This document shows, in pieces, positions 11,361 through 23,240 of a stretch of DNA of 64,000 bases (within the stretch, counting starts at the first letter, position 1; every line of letters begins with the position of its first letter). The notes under the pieces were generated by a model. The model saw only the letters and a list, made by a program, of their open reading frames with translations. It ran no database searches and was not told where the DNA came from. Source of the DNA: Proteles cristata cristata (Eukaryota > Chordata > Mammalia > Carnivora > Hyaenidae); assembly GCA_017311185.1 (NCBI GenBank), contig JAESUZ010000354.1:620001-684000 (forward strand), read 5' to 3'. The position numbers and the translations under genes are program-made.

Positions 11361-12590
11361 TTAAAAAGTTGCTGCATCTAAGAGTTAACATTTGAAATAT
11401 TTTATATTCAATTCCATTCAACCAGCCTTTACTGAGGATCTGCTAGGTACAGAGTGAGACTATGAGCAACAGAGGCCTTTGAGAAATTTGGAAAAAGTCT
11501 TCATAACTAACTCCCACCTGACTGGCCTAGAAAATAAGAATGGGACAGTGAAGGAATTCTAGAAGGTAACAGTTGTTGCATGGAAGCTGATGTAAAAAGC
11601 AGAGTGGGCAAAGAGAGGGGGACATCACCATTTGGTCCTTAAGCTGATCACCACATTTTGCTGGTACAGATGCTCTTTCTCAGCAACTTCAAACCCATCT
11701 TTCCCTCACCACACACTCACACCCACATACACAGGCATCTTTTCTATCCATCTGCTGGATGAAAAGGAAAGGAATAACATGCTGAATACCACTCCACTGT
11801 GGCTGGAATTAGAAACACATCAATTAACCCCTAGTCAAGGAATGAGAATCATCAAATCCATGAACATGTTTTTTTCCTGTCATCTCTAGTTCTAGAAGAA
11901 GAACTGAACTATTTAAGAGAAAGAACAACTTTCTCAGATCAGGTCCCCAAATGCATCCATCCAGAAAATTAGATATGTGGCAAGGATGTAAGGGACCACC
12001 TTTGACAGAGGACACCCAGGGAGGTCAGTGACCTGCCTAGAGTCAGATTAGTCATAACAAACCTGACCCTGGAGCTTGCTACTTCTTCCAACTCCTCTTC
12101 TCTCTCCTACATAGCTTCCAAAACCTCATTACAGTAGGAAGGTGTTCACTTATACAAATATGTTTAAGTAAACTTCAAGTAATGACTATGAAATAGGACA
12201 TTGCTGAGGATTCCAACTTAATCAAGAAGCAGCCTGTTCAAGTAACTCCAGGCTCTGAATATTCCAGCTAAGATTTCACTCTGTGTCCTTAGCTACTATT
12301 CCACTCTCAGCATCAGCCGTGCTCACATGCCGTGAAGATAATCATTAAAGGGATTAGAGACACTTCCAAGTGCAGAAGAGTGACAGAGTAACCAATAGAG
12401 GCCTCCTCCTTGGCAACATCAATTAGGTGATCCAAATTGCCGAAGTGAAGAAACATCTTACTTCAAATAGAAGGAAGCTGGGGAAAAAAACACACATTGA
12501 CAAACATGAAGAGAGAAGAAGTAACTCCAATAATATCTTCATACAAAAACAAACCCCAAATGTTAACAAGTATATCAATCAGTATCCTTT
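11361..12590. other. Unique DNA, no gene seen
   Basis: No strong repeat is visible. A faint MIR/L2-like phrase, 'gaggatctgctaggtacaga', occurs near 11435. Open frames at 11632-11889 and 11824-12015 overlap on opposite strands and are unsupported. Confidence 0.4.
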
Positions 12591-12610
12591 ATCATCATCA
12601 CCATCATCAT

Positions 12611-12643
<33 letters not shown>

Positions 12644-12654
12644 TGTTGTTGTTG
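12591..12654. repeat. (ATC)n microsatellite followed by (TTG)4
   Basis: About 17 trinucleotide units with two interruptions (acc, ataatc), switching to four TTG units at the end. The poly-His stretch in one frame is the translation of this repeat. Confidence 0.97.
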
Positions 12655-13268
12655 CTATTTTCTCCAAATAAAGAACGGCTGAATAGCATGGGCATTTTGA
12701 AGGAGACAAATGTCTAAGCTTTGGTTCCTCATAGTTTATTTGTTCTGGTCATTTTCTCTCATTTGTTCTTAACAGATCAATATCTGCCTTCAGTTACACC
12801 CCCCACAAGTCAGCAATCTGAAGGAGAATGAGTTTCTGCAGAAAACGTGTGACTGCTTGGGGGTTGGGGTTGGGGCATCCACTGCAGATTTAAGTTTGGG
12901 GAAAACTTCCTGTTGAGTATGGATGTCAGTACATCAGCTGAATTTAGATCAAATACTCAGGGGAAAATGTAATTACTTTTTAATTAAGGGAGCTTAGACC
13001 TGAATAAAATAACAGAAAGAAAAACATTTATGCTTGCTCTTCACTCCTGAAACAATCTCCAACAGAGATGTCTTTTCCCGTGAAATCTGGGAGCTCAAAA
13101 CCACTCTGCTCTGCCATCCCGGGCGTTTTGGGTAAGCCAGATGGAATATGCTATTGGCTAGAAAGGGCTCTGGGGAACTTGCCTGCTCTGGAATCTCTTT
13201 AATGGACATGCTTTCGGTGCCTGCTTTGCCCAGAATTAGAGAAGCAAAGACACAGAGTTAGAAAGAAC

Positions 13269-13314
13269 AAAAAAAAAAAAAAAAGGAAAAGAGAAACACA
13301 CAAATGTGCGCGTG

Positions 13315-13345
<31 letters not shown>

Positions 13346-13370
13346 ACACACAAGACACACACAGAGCAAC
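13269..13370. repeat. Poly-A tract and interrupted (CA)n microsatellite
   Basis: A 16-base A run at 13269-13284 is followed about 30 bases later by a (CA)n array (about 13 pure units at 13315-13340, then interrupted units to 13370). Confidence 0.95.
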
Positions 13371-13659
13371 AGCTGCTTCAGTGGCCCTGGCTTACGTACC
13401 TCTGCCTTCAGCTGCCACATTCTCTGTTTCCTGTCCTTGGGATTCCTGAAATCCACTCATATCCTTAAAGCCAGGCCTCTCACTACCAATACACACTGAG
13501 GAAAATAATTCCTCATTCCAATTACTTTGGGGGCACTGGCTTCAGTGGTTTTTGGTCAACGTGACTATACTAATCTATATTATAAATGATCATAATTCAG
13601 TTCACAAATATTAAATTCATGAAGTAATAAGCAAATATGATCAGATGACTCTCCTAAAA

Positions 13660-14125
13660 TCCACTGAAGCTTTTCCATTGCTCTGAGGATCCAGGTCAGT
13701 TCCTCCAACCTGTTTTACAAAGTCCTGCAGGCTCTGACCTCTGCCAACCTTCTCACCCCTGCTCTCACCTCACCCCCATGCCCATGGGCATCTCTCCATT
13801 ACTCAAAACACCAGGGTCCCCTCTCTTCCCAAGCCTGTCCATCAAACCTCTGCCCCTCTACAAGATCCCACAATTCTTTACCCAGACCAATCCCTGGTGC
13901 TCAGCATTTACAGAAAAGCCTTCTCTAAATGACTCCTCTCCTCAACTCTGGGCTTGCTGCCTCTCGTCGGCATCTCACAGGAGAGTACAGCTGCCCCTGC
14001 CTCAGCACATCTGGTCACACTGCAATCACCTCCCAACTAGCCTCTCTCCCACCACAAGGACTGGTGGTATCTTTCTTGTTCACGGTTGTATGTCCAGCCT
14101 CAACACTGAGGGCAGTGTTTAAAGA
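13660..14125 (+). mobile_element. L2 LINE 3'-region fragment
   Basis: The order matches the L2 3' region: 'aaatccactgaagcttttcc', 'gaggatccaggtcagttcct', 'ctgcaggctctgacctctgc', a C/T-rich middle, 'cagaaaagccttctctaaat', and a terminal 'gtatgtccagcctcaacact'. It is ancient and broken. The 114-codon open frame at 13778-14122 lies within it. Confidence 0.75.
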
Positions 14126-14195
14126 GTACCAATTTAGGGTCCCTGTAGGCTACAACATTCCTCATTTTCTTTGAGCATAACAAGAAGGAATTTCT

Positions 14196-14411
14196 GGGGC
14201 GCCTGGGTGGCTTAGTCGGTTAAGCGTCCGACTTTCGCTTAGGTCATGATCTCGCAGTTCGTGAGTTCGAGCCCTGCGTCGGGCTCTGTGCTGACTGCCA
14301 GCTCAGAGCCTGGAGCCTGTTTCAGTCTGCGACTCCCTCTCTCTCTGACCCTCCCTTGCTCTCTCTCTCTCTCTCTCTCTCCTAGAAATAAATAAAACAT
14401 TTTTTAAAAAA
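14196..14411 (+). mobile_element. Young SINEC-type SINE, diagnostic subgroup
   Basis: A full-length SINE beginning 'ggggcgcctgggtggcttag' and ending 'cctagaaataaataaaac' plus A-run. The flanking direct repeat is aaggaatttc (14185-14194 and 14412-14421). It carries the subgroup markers: 'ctttcgcttagg', 'gctgactgccagctc', 'cctgtttcagtctg', 'tgaccctccc' and 'tcctagaaataaa'. Confidence 0.98.
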
Positions 14412-14421
14412 AAGGAATTTC

Positions 14422-16744
14422 CACTAAGAGATGTGAAAGTATTGCATACTGCCAGTATTCCTTACGAAGCCCCACACCAAGTGACATCCAGATGTCATGG
14501 GTATGTCTTCAACTTACTGCCAAATGTGGGATTTCAAGAATCGGAACAGCTCTGGGCCAGTGTGGTTTGCTTGGCAAGAGGGGTGGACGCTTAGGGACAC
14601 TGCCCTCTATTTTGAGTCAACCCACTGTATAGATAAGCAGACTATTTGTCTGAGGCTGAGTTCCCTGGGAAACCGACTCTGAGACTCTGAGATGTGTGTG
14701 CAAGAGGTTTACTGGGATCAGCTCTGGAGGGAAGGGAAAGAAGCAGGATCAGGCAGAGGGAGGAGTTGACCTGAGATGCACCTCTCAAATCTCTTCACCC
14801 CACAGGAGACTTGAGATACTTCACGGGCCCTTCACAGTTTGTCCTGAACTGAGGGAAGGGAGCCTGATGTGTGTGCTCCAGAGGCAAAGTCACCAGATGC
14901 TGGCTGCCCCTTTCCTCCTGGGGGCGATCATGGCCTTGGGCAAAGCCACTCTTAGCAGCCAACAGCTAGAGGAAAGCAATGAGCTCTGGGAGCTGTCAGG
15001 GGCCCATACTGGTTACAGCTGGTGAACAGAGGACCTGAAGGAGACATGTGGGCTGCTCACCATCACATCCACCACTCCAGATTCTTCATCACTTTCCTTG
15101 ATGAGAACTCTTGGGCCCGGGTGCTTATCAATGACAACTCTGTTTTGACAAGGGGGCAGATTTCTCCCCAGCATTCTTAGAGGGAGATATCTAAGGGCTA
15201 GCAAGCATTTTTCAAACACAAACCCAGCTCAATCAAAAGATTTTTGGTAGCACGGTTGTTGAGTTCTGGGTGGGGAGGAATTGTGAAAACAGAAAAGCAC
15301 AGCGATGTTAATTAAGAATGATAAACATTAGCAATGCTTCATTCATTCTATGGGCTTCTCAAGAAGAGAACTGAATCAGAATGAATCTGGATAAATCATT
15401 AAGTTCTAAGCCCAAAGGGAGTTTTCCTGAGGACCTATGATAGCATATATAGAAAATGGATGCCTATTTGTTCCACTGGTTTGATGAAATCTTACACAAA
15501 ATTATGCCCTCATCATTCTGAAATAGTGGTTTTAGTTCTAAAATATGCTAAACCAATCTTTTACAGGTAAATTGATAAAGGTGTCCTAGGGTTTGAGGAC
15601 ATAAACAGGAGGTGAAGGAAATAACAGAAAAAGAAAAGGGGTCTTACCAGAAGCCTTCGGTGAGAGAAAAGAGGTGAGGGAAATGGAGCCTCCAATGGCA
15701 TTCTGGCAGTGTCTGAGCCGAGGAAGAAAGCTGAGGGGTATCTAAGAGGGCCTGACAGATGTGGGTCTCAGGAAGGTAGAGATCAATAATTCTGAGTCAT
15801 AAAACCAGATAGGCATTGAACATTCAGTTAGTGAAGCAGACCCAGGGTGGGGGAGAGGAAATCCTTGTGGTATGCATTATATCTGCCAAAAATAAACAAA
15901 AAACAAAATCTATACAAGCTACTTGCTATAACTCCTAGGAAGACAGAACCTAGAATTACCTTTCTACCCACTAAAAATGTGTACCCTCTCACCGATACTG
16001 TCCTTATTCGCGGTGCTTTTTGAAGTTATTTTAGTGAACACAAAATTTTAAAAGCTTTCATAGACTCATTTGGGACTTCTATTGCCACCCCTTATCTCAA
16101 ATGCAATATCCTGGGATGTGAATTTTCTTGTTACAAGAGGTATTAACACCTAATTTCTGGGTAGAAGGTATTATATATGTACATATTTTAATGGACACCT
16201 AAGTATTTGACTGTAGCTTCCTGATTGTCCACAAACTCATAGTACTTGACAATGAGGGGGAAGTGCCAGAGCAAGAAGGATGGCAGGCCCAGCCCCATTG
16301 TTCACCAGCCTTGAGATCTCACAAAATCCCCTTAATCACAGCTAGACACAGCTTTCTCACTTCTTAAATAACATAGGAATGAATATAAAACAGGCCCTGT
16401 CCATCTTGAAGGGATTTATGATTCAGATGAGATTTTGTAAGTGAGAGTGGCTTGTAAACTCTAAGATGCAATACAAACATAAGGAATTATTACGACATGT
16501 GTAGAGAGTATAGGAGTCTATTATAGAAAAGAGCGGAGAAAGTACCCAGTACAACTGGTGAGAAAAATATTGCAGATGTGAGTTCATTTACATTTAGCCA
16601 TTTATTTTCACCCTGGTGATAAAAGCTATCACAACGTGAAACATAATAATAAATGAAATGCTTTTTGTGCTCTAGATAACATCACAAAATAGCTATCTCT
16701 GGTTCGATAAAAAATAAAGCGCAATATTTACCAAGCTCACTTAA
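14422..16744. other. Mostly unique DNA, no gene seen
   Basis: 14690-15230 has the look of an old interspersed element ('gcaagaggtttactgggatc', 'tcaccccacaggagacttga'), but I could not place it in a family. The remainder holds no recognised repeat. The open frames at 14696-15025 and 15013-15219 fall in the unplaced repeat-like part. Confidence 0.35.
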
Positions 16745-16975
16745 GACGAGCTGACACTGTTCAAAGGATTTTTATATATTAACTCATTTAATCCCCATTA
16801 CAACCATAGGAGGACAGCACTATTATTATTTCCACTTTACAGATGAAAAACTGAGGCTTAAAGAAGTGAAGTAACTTACCTAAGGTCACAGATACAGGAA
16901 ATAGAAAATCCAAGAGTCACACCCAAGCAGTCTGGTTCTGACCCCAATGTAGTGATATACCAAGGGGCAGAGACC
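16745..16975 (+). mobile_element. MIR SINE
   Basis: A near full MIR core. It contains 'attaactcatttaatcccca', 'actattattatttccacttt', 'acagatgaaaaactgaggct' and 'gaagtaacttacctaaggtc', followed by the tail region 'gcagtctggttctgacccca'. It is ancient and diverged. Confidence 0.9.
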
Positions 16976-18056
16976 CTCAACACTAAACTCGAAAATTTAT
17001 GACTGGGGGGAAAGGATGGATGAGAAGGCCAAGGGAGGAAAATATTTTTTTAAATGTTACTGTGCTTACTGTCTTTATCTACCCTCTTCCAAGTGTACAA
17101 AACTGTGGGATTAAAATCAAAGTCTTAGCCCACAAACAAATGGTCCAATAACCAGGAATCTCTTTCTCATAAAGGGACAGATTTGTGCCTGATGGCTCTG
17201 CTTCCTGATATCAAGTTGACTTACCTCACCCCCAGTCCTGAACTCCCAACAATTCAATCTGAACCAGGGTTAGTGGACAATTTGGTCATGCCTATGGCCT
17301 GACACCAGAAATTCTCTGGCAACCACCCTAGAAAAAAGAAATGACCTTATACCTTGGCTCATCCTCAGCCTTTCAAAAGAGAGATGGAATGCATGAATGA
17401 GCCACACTGTTGGGCAAGGAATCTGTATAATAATGAGCCTGTTCTCCCGGAGGTCAGAGCATGATACCGGGCATTCAGGGCAGACAGGGCAAGGTAAGTA
17501 TTTTGGAGCTTATGTGACCACAGGAAAGAGTGGTCATTTTTAACTTTTTGGTGTCTGCCAAGAGAACTTGATTATCTCCTCAAACATTAGTACCTTCACT
17601 GTGCCATGCAGTATGCTAGACCCCAAGACACACAAGAAATATGACTGAGTCTCTACGGTGAGGAGTTCAAAACATAGCAGGGCATGACAGGTATGTAAAC
17701 TGCCACCTGTGATGAATGCTATTTACTTATGAGTGAAAGATTAGTATTTAAGAGGCAAAAAGAGAGGGTAATGTGAACACAGAGAAAGGAGAGAATGGAG
17801 GAGGAATACATATACAGGAATTACTTTTGAGTAAGATGAATGGGATTTATGGTACAACTACATGAGTGGGAAAGGAAGAGAAATGACCCCAAGATTTCTA
17901 GCTTTCAGACCTGCTCAGACAAACATAAAGAAAGAATGATTCTAAGAGGTTGTATATGAGTTCATTTGTTGTTCAAAGCTCCAAGTGACAAATTTTAAAC
18001 TACTGTTAGCGCCATCTGTTGTCCATAGTAGAAACTGATACACATTGGGCTGCTAT
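16976..18056. other. Unique DNA, nothing firm
   Basis: A weak L2/MIR-like phrase, 'cagtatgctagaccccaaga', lies near 17608. No exon candidate or intact repeat was found. Confidence 0.35.
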
Positions 18057-18273
18057 TTTTTTTTTTAATGTTTTATTTATTTCTAGGAGAGAGAGAGAGA
18101 CAGCGTGAACAGGGGAGGGTCAGAGAGAGAGGGAGTCACAGACTGAAACAGGCTCCAGGCTCTGAGCTGGTAGTCAGCACAGAGCCCGACGCGGGGCTCG
18201 AACCCACGAACCGTGAGATCATGACCTAAGTGAAAGTCAGACGCTTAACCGACTAAGCCACCCAGGTGCCCCA
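18057..18273 (-). mobile_element. Young SINEC-type SINE, diagnostic subgroup
   Basis: Minus-strand full-length SINE with a perfect 17-bp target-site duplication, acacattgggctgctat, at 18040-18056 and 18274-18290. It carries the subgroup markers in reverse complement ('atttctaggagag', 'cagactgaaacaggctcc', 'cctaagtgaaagtc'). The perfect duplication suggests a recent insertion. Confidence 0.98.
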
Positions 18274-18399
18274 ACACATTGGGCTGCTATTAAGCTTTAT
18301 CTAAATGAACTCCAGAAGTTTCAAAGAAGATTGTCTGTATATAATGGCATTCTTGAGCTAGAAAAGGAGGAATGGAAAGTCATTAAAAGTATATGTGAT

Positions 18400-18602
18400 C
18401 TGGGGGCGCCTGGGTGGCTCAGTCAGTAGAGCACCCGACTTTGGCTCAGATCATGATCTCGCTGTCATGGGTTCAGGCCTGTGTCAGGCTCTGTGCTGAG
18501 AGCCTGGAGGCTGCTTCAGATTCTGTGTCTCCCTCTCTCTCTCTGCTCCTCCCCTGCTCTGTCTCTCTCTTTCTCAACAATAAATAGACATTTTTTTTTC
18601 TA
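18400..18602 (+). mobile_element. SINEC-type SINE
   Basis: Plus-strand SINE flanked by aaaagtatatgtg (18385-18397 and 18603-18615). It lacks the young subgroup markers ('gactttggctcagatcat' and 'cttcagattctgtgtctccc' instead). It faces the SINE at 18057-18273 tail to head, forming an inverted pair about 125 bp apart. Confidence 0.96.
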
Positions 18603-18615
18603 AAAAGTATATGTG

Positions 18616-18774
18616 GTTTGAGTTTAGACTGCCTTGGAGATAAATCAATAGTACATGACTTTGGTCAAGTCATTTATCTTGTCTAAGATTCAGATTTAGT
18701 CAAATGTAAAATGAGATTAAAATATTGCAACTATGTTGCAGAGCTATTTGAGGATTAGAATATATATCACATAA
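18616..18774 (-). mobile_element. MIR SINE fragment
   Basis: Reverse MIR order: 'gagtttagactgccttggag', 'gactttggtcaagtcattta', 'aaatgtaaaatgagattaaa' and 'gagctatttgaggattagaa'. Diverged and truncated. Confidence 0.7.
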
Positions 18775-19405
18775 ACAAAAGTTCTCATGCACTGGTAGTG
18801 GGAACATAAATTGAGCACCATTTTGGAAAACTGAGTGTCAACATCTATCAATGCTGAACATATGTACAACACCCTATGATCTGGAGTTTCACTCTGGGAT
18901 GTACCAACAGAAATGTGCTCATAAACTCTGAATGATACACAGGAGAATTTTATAGTGTTCCTGTGTGTAGAAATAAAAAAATGAAGATAATACAAATTTC
19001 CAACTACAGAAAAATGGATACACAAATTGTGGTGTGTTCAGACGACAGAAAATTATACAGTAATGAGCATAAGCAGTCAAGAACTATATATGAAAAGGTG
19101 GACAAATCTCACACAAATACTGAGGAAAGAAACCAGACATCAACTCATACATATTCTGTGACTCCATTTAAATAACCTACAGAAGCAGGCTAAACTAATA
19201 CTTGCTGTTAAAGCCAGAATAAAGATGATCACTGAATGGAAGGTTAGTAACTGGAAGAGCCACAAAGGAAACTCTGAAAATGCTAATGTCCTTTCTTGTT
19301 TTGGGTGCCACTTACTCAAATGTATCTCCCTTGTAAGAATTTATAAGGCCGAACATTATCTTTTGAGCATTTTTCTACATGTGTGCTACAGGTCACCGAA
19401 AATTT
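18775..19405 (+). mobile_element. Old LINE-1 3' fragment
   Basis: Ordered L1 ORF2-end and 3'UTR blocks: 'cactggtagtgggaacataa', 'cagaaaaatggatacacaaa', 'acatattctgtgactccatt', 'tggaagagccacaaaggaaa' and 'catgtgtgctacaggtcacc'. It is ancient, with many stops, and is separate from the next L1 because it ends before that one restarts in ORF2. Confidence 0.75.
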
Positions 19406-19581
19406 ACTAAAAATATATTTTAAAGTGATAAAATGCTGCCTGTAAAACTCATATTACCTGATTTTAAGGATTACTATAAAGCTACAGTAAGCAAGACAGT
19501 ATGGTATTAGCAAAAGTATAGGCACATAGATCAAAGGACCCAAATAAGAGTATCCAGAAATAGACACACAATATGGTCAAC

Positions 19582-19615
19582 CAATCTTTAGTATGTGTGC
19601 TGCCAAAGTGAGCAC
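19582..19615 (-). ncRNA. Partial U6 snRNA pseudogene (5' end only)
   Basis: Read on the minus strand, this begins 'gtgctcactttggcagcaca' and continues 'catactaaag attgg', matching about the first 34 nt of U6 snRNA. Two of the differences are CpG-to-TpG/CpA changes in the 'gctcgcttcgg' part. It is flanked by near-identical L1 segments, atggtcaaccaatcttt (19573-19589) and atggtcaactgatcttt (19616-19632), which look like a target-site duplication. U6 copying by the L1 machinery is well known. A 3'-truncated stub without a poly-A tail is less usual. Not functional. Confidence 0.7.
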
Positions 19616-19967
19616 ATGGTCAACTGATCTTTGACAGAGAAGGGAAGTCAATTCCATGGAGAAAGAAAGTCTTTTCAACAAATGGTACTGGTACAATTGG
19701 ATATTGATATGAAAAACAAACCAAAAAAAAAAACAAAAAAAAAAAAAACAAAGCCTAGACACATATCTTACACCTTTCAGAAAATTAAGTCAAAATGGAT
19801 CATAGACCTAAATGTAAAATACAGAAGAAACTTCTAGAAGAAAACAGAGAAGCATGATTCATGAAAGAAAAAAAATTGGTAAGCAGGACTTTATTAAAAT
19901 TAAATTTTTCTCTGCAAAGACACTAAGAAAATGGAAAAACAAGCCACAGACTGAAGACTATATTTGG

Positions 19968-20186
19968 GTTTTTTTGTTATTTTTTTAATGTTTATTTATT
20001 TTTAAGAGAGAGAGAAACAGAGCATGAGTAGGGGAGGAAAAGAGAGAGGAGGAGACACAGAATCCAAGGCAGGCCCGAGGCTCGAGCTGTCAGCACAGAG
20101 CCTGATGTGGGGCTCGAACCCATGGACCACGAGATCAAGACCTGATCCGAAGTTGGACGTTAACCGCCTGAGCCACCCAGATGCCC
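19968..20186 (-). mobile_element. SINEC-type SINE inside L1
   Basis: Minus-strand SINE with its tail seen as 'ttttttaatgtttatttatt' near 19981-20000 and the head at 20175-20186. The flanks tgaagactatatttgg (19952-19967) and tgaaaggttatatttgg (20187-20203) form an imperfect duplication within the L1 3' portion of ORF2. Diverged from the young subgroup. Confidence 0.95.
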
Positions 20187-20242
20187 TGAAAGGTTATATT
20201 TGGAAAACACTCATCAGATAAAGGTCTTGTAGCCAAAAAACA

Positions 20243-20691
20243 GGAATCCCTATTTATCCATGGTTTCACTTTCTGAATGGTCCTGTGGTCAAACACAGTC
20301 CAGACGCAGATGATCCTCCTTCTGAAACAGAGTCAAAAGTCAATAGTAGCCTAATACACATCTCAATGCCTGTGTCATCCACCTCCCTTCATCTCATCAC
20401 ATGGGCATTTTATCATCTCTCATCATCACAGGAAGGGTGAGTACAGTACAATAAGATATTTTAAGACAAAGAGAAAGACCACATTCACATGGCTTTTATT
20501 ACAGTACACTGTTTTAATTGTTCTATTTTATTATCTGTTACTGTTTTTAATCTCTTACTGTGCCTAATTTATAAATTTAACTTTATCATTCATACATATG
20601 TAACTCTATACGAAAAAACATAGTACACATCAGGTTTGGTACGATCTTCAATTTCAGGCATCCACTGGGGTCTTGGAAGGTATCCCCTGCC
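20243..20691 (+). mobile_element. Tigger-type (Tc1/mariner) DNA transposon remnant
   Basis: Both ends of the remembered Tigger/MER2-group consensus are present: a start 'tatttatccatggtttcact' and an end 'tttcaggcatccactggggt' then 'cttggaaggtatcccctgcc'. Internal matches include 'ctcttactgtgcctaattta' and 'agggtgagtacagtacaata'. No transposase frame remains. It interrupts the L1, so it inserted after that L1. Confidence 0.8.
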
Positions 20692-22254
20692 AATAAAGTT
20701 AACAAAAAATAAATAAACAACCCAATTAAAAATGAGCAAATATCTGAGCAGACACCTTACCAAAGAATATGTACAGATGGCAAACGAGCAAATGAAAAGA
20801 TGCTCCACATCATCTGTCATTAAGGAATTGCAAATTAAAACATACCATTGCGTATACAGTAGAGTAACGAAAACCCAGAAAACGGGCAACACCAAACAGA
20901 AGTGAGGAGGCAGAGTAACAGGAACTCTCATTTATTGCTGGTGGGAATGCAAAACTCATACAGCTACTTTGGAGGACAGTTTGTCAAGTTTCTTACAAAG
21001 TTAAACATAGCCTTAACCACATAATTCACCAACGTGCTCCTAGGGAAATCATCTAACTTATCTGAAAAATTGTGTCCATACAAAAACCTGCACAGAAATG
21101 TTTATAACAGCTTTATTCAGAATCGGTAAAAACTAAAAGCTACCAAGATGTCCTTCAACAGGTGAGTGAATAAAGAAACTGTGGTACATCCACACAATGG
21201 CATATTATTCATCAATGAAAAGAAGCTATCAAGACATGCAAAGACACAGATGAATCTTAAAGGCATACTGCTAACTTAAAAAAAAAAAAGCTGGTCTGAA
21301 AAGACTATAGAAAGTATTATCCAAATTATATGACACTCTTGAAAAGTCTTGAAATGATCAATGACTTCCAGTGGGTTTGGAAGGTGGTGTTGAGCATTCC
21401 CTTGGACACTGGGGAACACTGTGCCTTATGTAAGGCACAGAAGAATCTTTATGGTGGTAAATCTGTTCTGTACAATAGGTAATAGTGGATACATGTCACC
21501 ATGCATTTGTCAAAAACCATGCAGCTTTATAACACAAAATGTGACCTTAGCGTGGAGAGATTTTTATCAAATCATTTAGGGGTTGTGAGATCCCAGGATG
21601 GAATGCTAAAAGTAAAAAAAATCAATCTAACTATATTACAAATGTTACAAATGTTCCTCATGCAGATGGGGAAAAATAGTGCTAATGTAAGTAACTTTCA
21701 GAATGAGTGGTCTGTGAGACTAAAAGCCAGGAGAAACTGTACATAAGCCTTGTCCTCTAGTTGATAAAAATCCTTCTCACAGGGTTATGAATTTACAATT
21801 TTGGTAACACTATAAATGTATGTTGGCCTTGAACAATTAAAAAAAAATAAGGACAGATGGCGGAAGCCAGATTCCTCACCATTGGAGTGTGAGGCTATCA
21901 ACAAGCAAAGGGAGAAGGCAAAAGTGATCCATGTGGTAATGGATTCAGCTGGAGGCATCAGTGTAAAACTCATGTTTAGCCTAATATAGATCCAGATGGG
22001 TTACACATAGAAATAGTTATAGGTAATTGTATACACAGATTAGTATGCTCACATATGTCCCTGCTCTGTCTGTTTAGCAGGCCTAAAAGAAAGGATACAC
22101 TAGTAAAAAAGGCACACCTAGAACCCAGATCTTGGTGTCAAATATTATTCTCCAATAAAAGTAGCCAGGGCTCCTTGGAGAAATGACAGAGTCTAGGATC
22201 AGGGTAGGAAGTATGTAAGATGAGCTTGGAGCATTTTGTGGTACCTCAAAAAGA

Positions 22255-22316
22255 AACTCTCTGTCTCTCTCTGTCTGTGTGTGTGTGTCTCTCTCTCTCT
22301 CACACACACACACACC
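22255..22316. repeat. Compound (TC)n(TG)n(TC)n(AC)n microsatellite
   Basis: CT units surround a (GT) run and are followed by an (AC) run. The GT and AC runs are complementary and separated by about 14 bases of CT, so the strand can fold into a hairpin. It lies within the L1 3'UTR. Confidence 0.95.
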
Positions 22317-22981
22317 GTGAGAGTGTGTCAAAGTGAAACAGATCCAACTGAAAGAGCTCCCATTGGTCAAAGCTAGAACAACTGGAACAACAAAATAAAG
22401 TAGAACTGGATTATAACCAAAGTATAAAATAAGTATCCATGAGTCAATACTGATATAACTTGATATAACTAAATGACTGAATAATAACTAAATGGGGGAT
22501 AATAGCTAAATCTCTTATAGAAAATAATTCCAAATCGTTGACGTAGATACTCCACCTTCAAGGACGTAGAGCATAACCGCCCACTCATTACGTGTAAACT
22601 GCAGGTAGTGACTTCCTTCCAAAGGGTTCAACACAGAAAAGGGGAAGAAGGTAACTTTCCAGTGGAGAAACCTGACCAACACTACCTGAGTGAAGTGATC
22701 AGAATTACCACCAGCAATGATGAGTCACCCTGATAATATGCACTCTTGATATGATGTAATAAAAATGATCTTCCTCCCCAAAAGCAATAATCTCAGTCTA
22801 ATCTTGAAAAAAAAATACAAATCCACAAAATATCTGACCAGTACTCCTCACAACTATCAAGATTACCAAAAGCTAGGGAAATTGGAGACACTGTCACAGT
22901 CAAGGGGAGCCTAAGAAGACATGATTATAAATGTAATATGATGTCCTGGATGGAATCTTGAAATAGAGAAAGGTAAAAACT

Positions 22982-23199
22982 GGGCCATCTGGGTGGCTCA
23001 GTCAGTTAAGTGTTGGATTTTAGCTGAGGTCATGATCTCGTGGTTTGTGGCTTCAAGCCCCACATCAGGCTCCCTGTGCTGACATATCAGAGCCTGGAGC
23101 CTAGTTCAGATTCTGTGTCTCGCTCTCTCTCTCTGTCTCTCCCCCTGCTCACACTGTGTCTATCTCTCTCAAAAGTAAACATTAAAAATATTTTTAAGA
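22982..23199 (+). mobile_element. SINEC-type SINE inside L1 3'UTR
   Basis: Plus-strand SINE with flanking direct repeats gaaaggtaaaaact (22968-22981) and aaaaggtaaaaact (23200-23213). The head is mutated ('gggccatctgggtggctcag') and the body is clearly older than the young subgroup. Confidence 0.96.
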
Positions 23200-23240
23200 A
23201 AAAGGTAAAAACTAGGGAAATATAAACAAGGTATGTACTT

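Larger units (their letters stand above)
19430..23240 (+). mobile_element. Old LINE-1, 5'-truncated, interrupted by four insertions
   Basis: Plus-strand L1 starting in ORF2 ('aaagctacagtaagcaagac', 'atggtactggtacaattgga', 'aaaatggatcatagacctaa') and continuing at 20700-21560 ('aatgagcaaatatctgagca', 'ttattgctggtgggaatgca', 'tgtccttcaacaggtgagtg'). It then runs into a long 3'UTR ending near 23240 ('gaagacatgattataaatgt'). It is split by a U6 fragment (19582-19615), a SINE (19968-20186), a Tigger element (20243-20691) and a SINE (22982-23199). Frames are broken throughout, so there is no coding potential. Confidence 0.85.

Noticed and set aside
12497..12682. Poly-histidine open frame
   Set aside because: Translation of an (ATC)n microsatellite.
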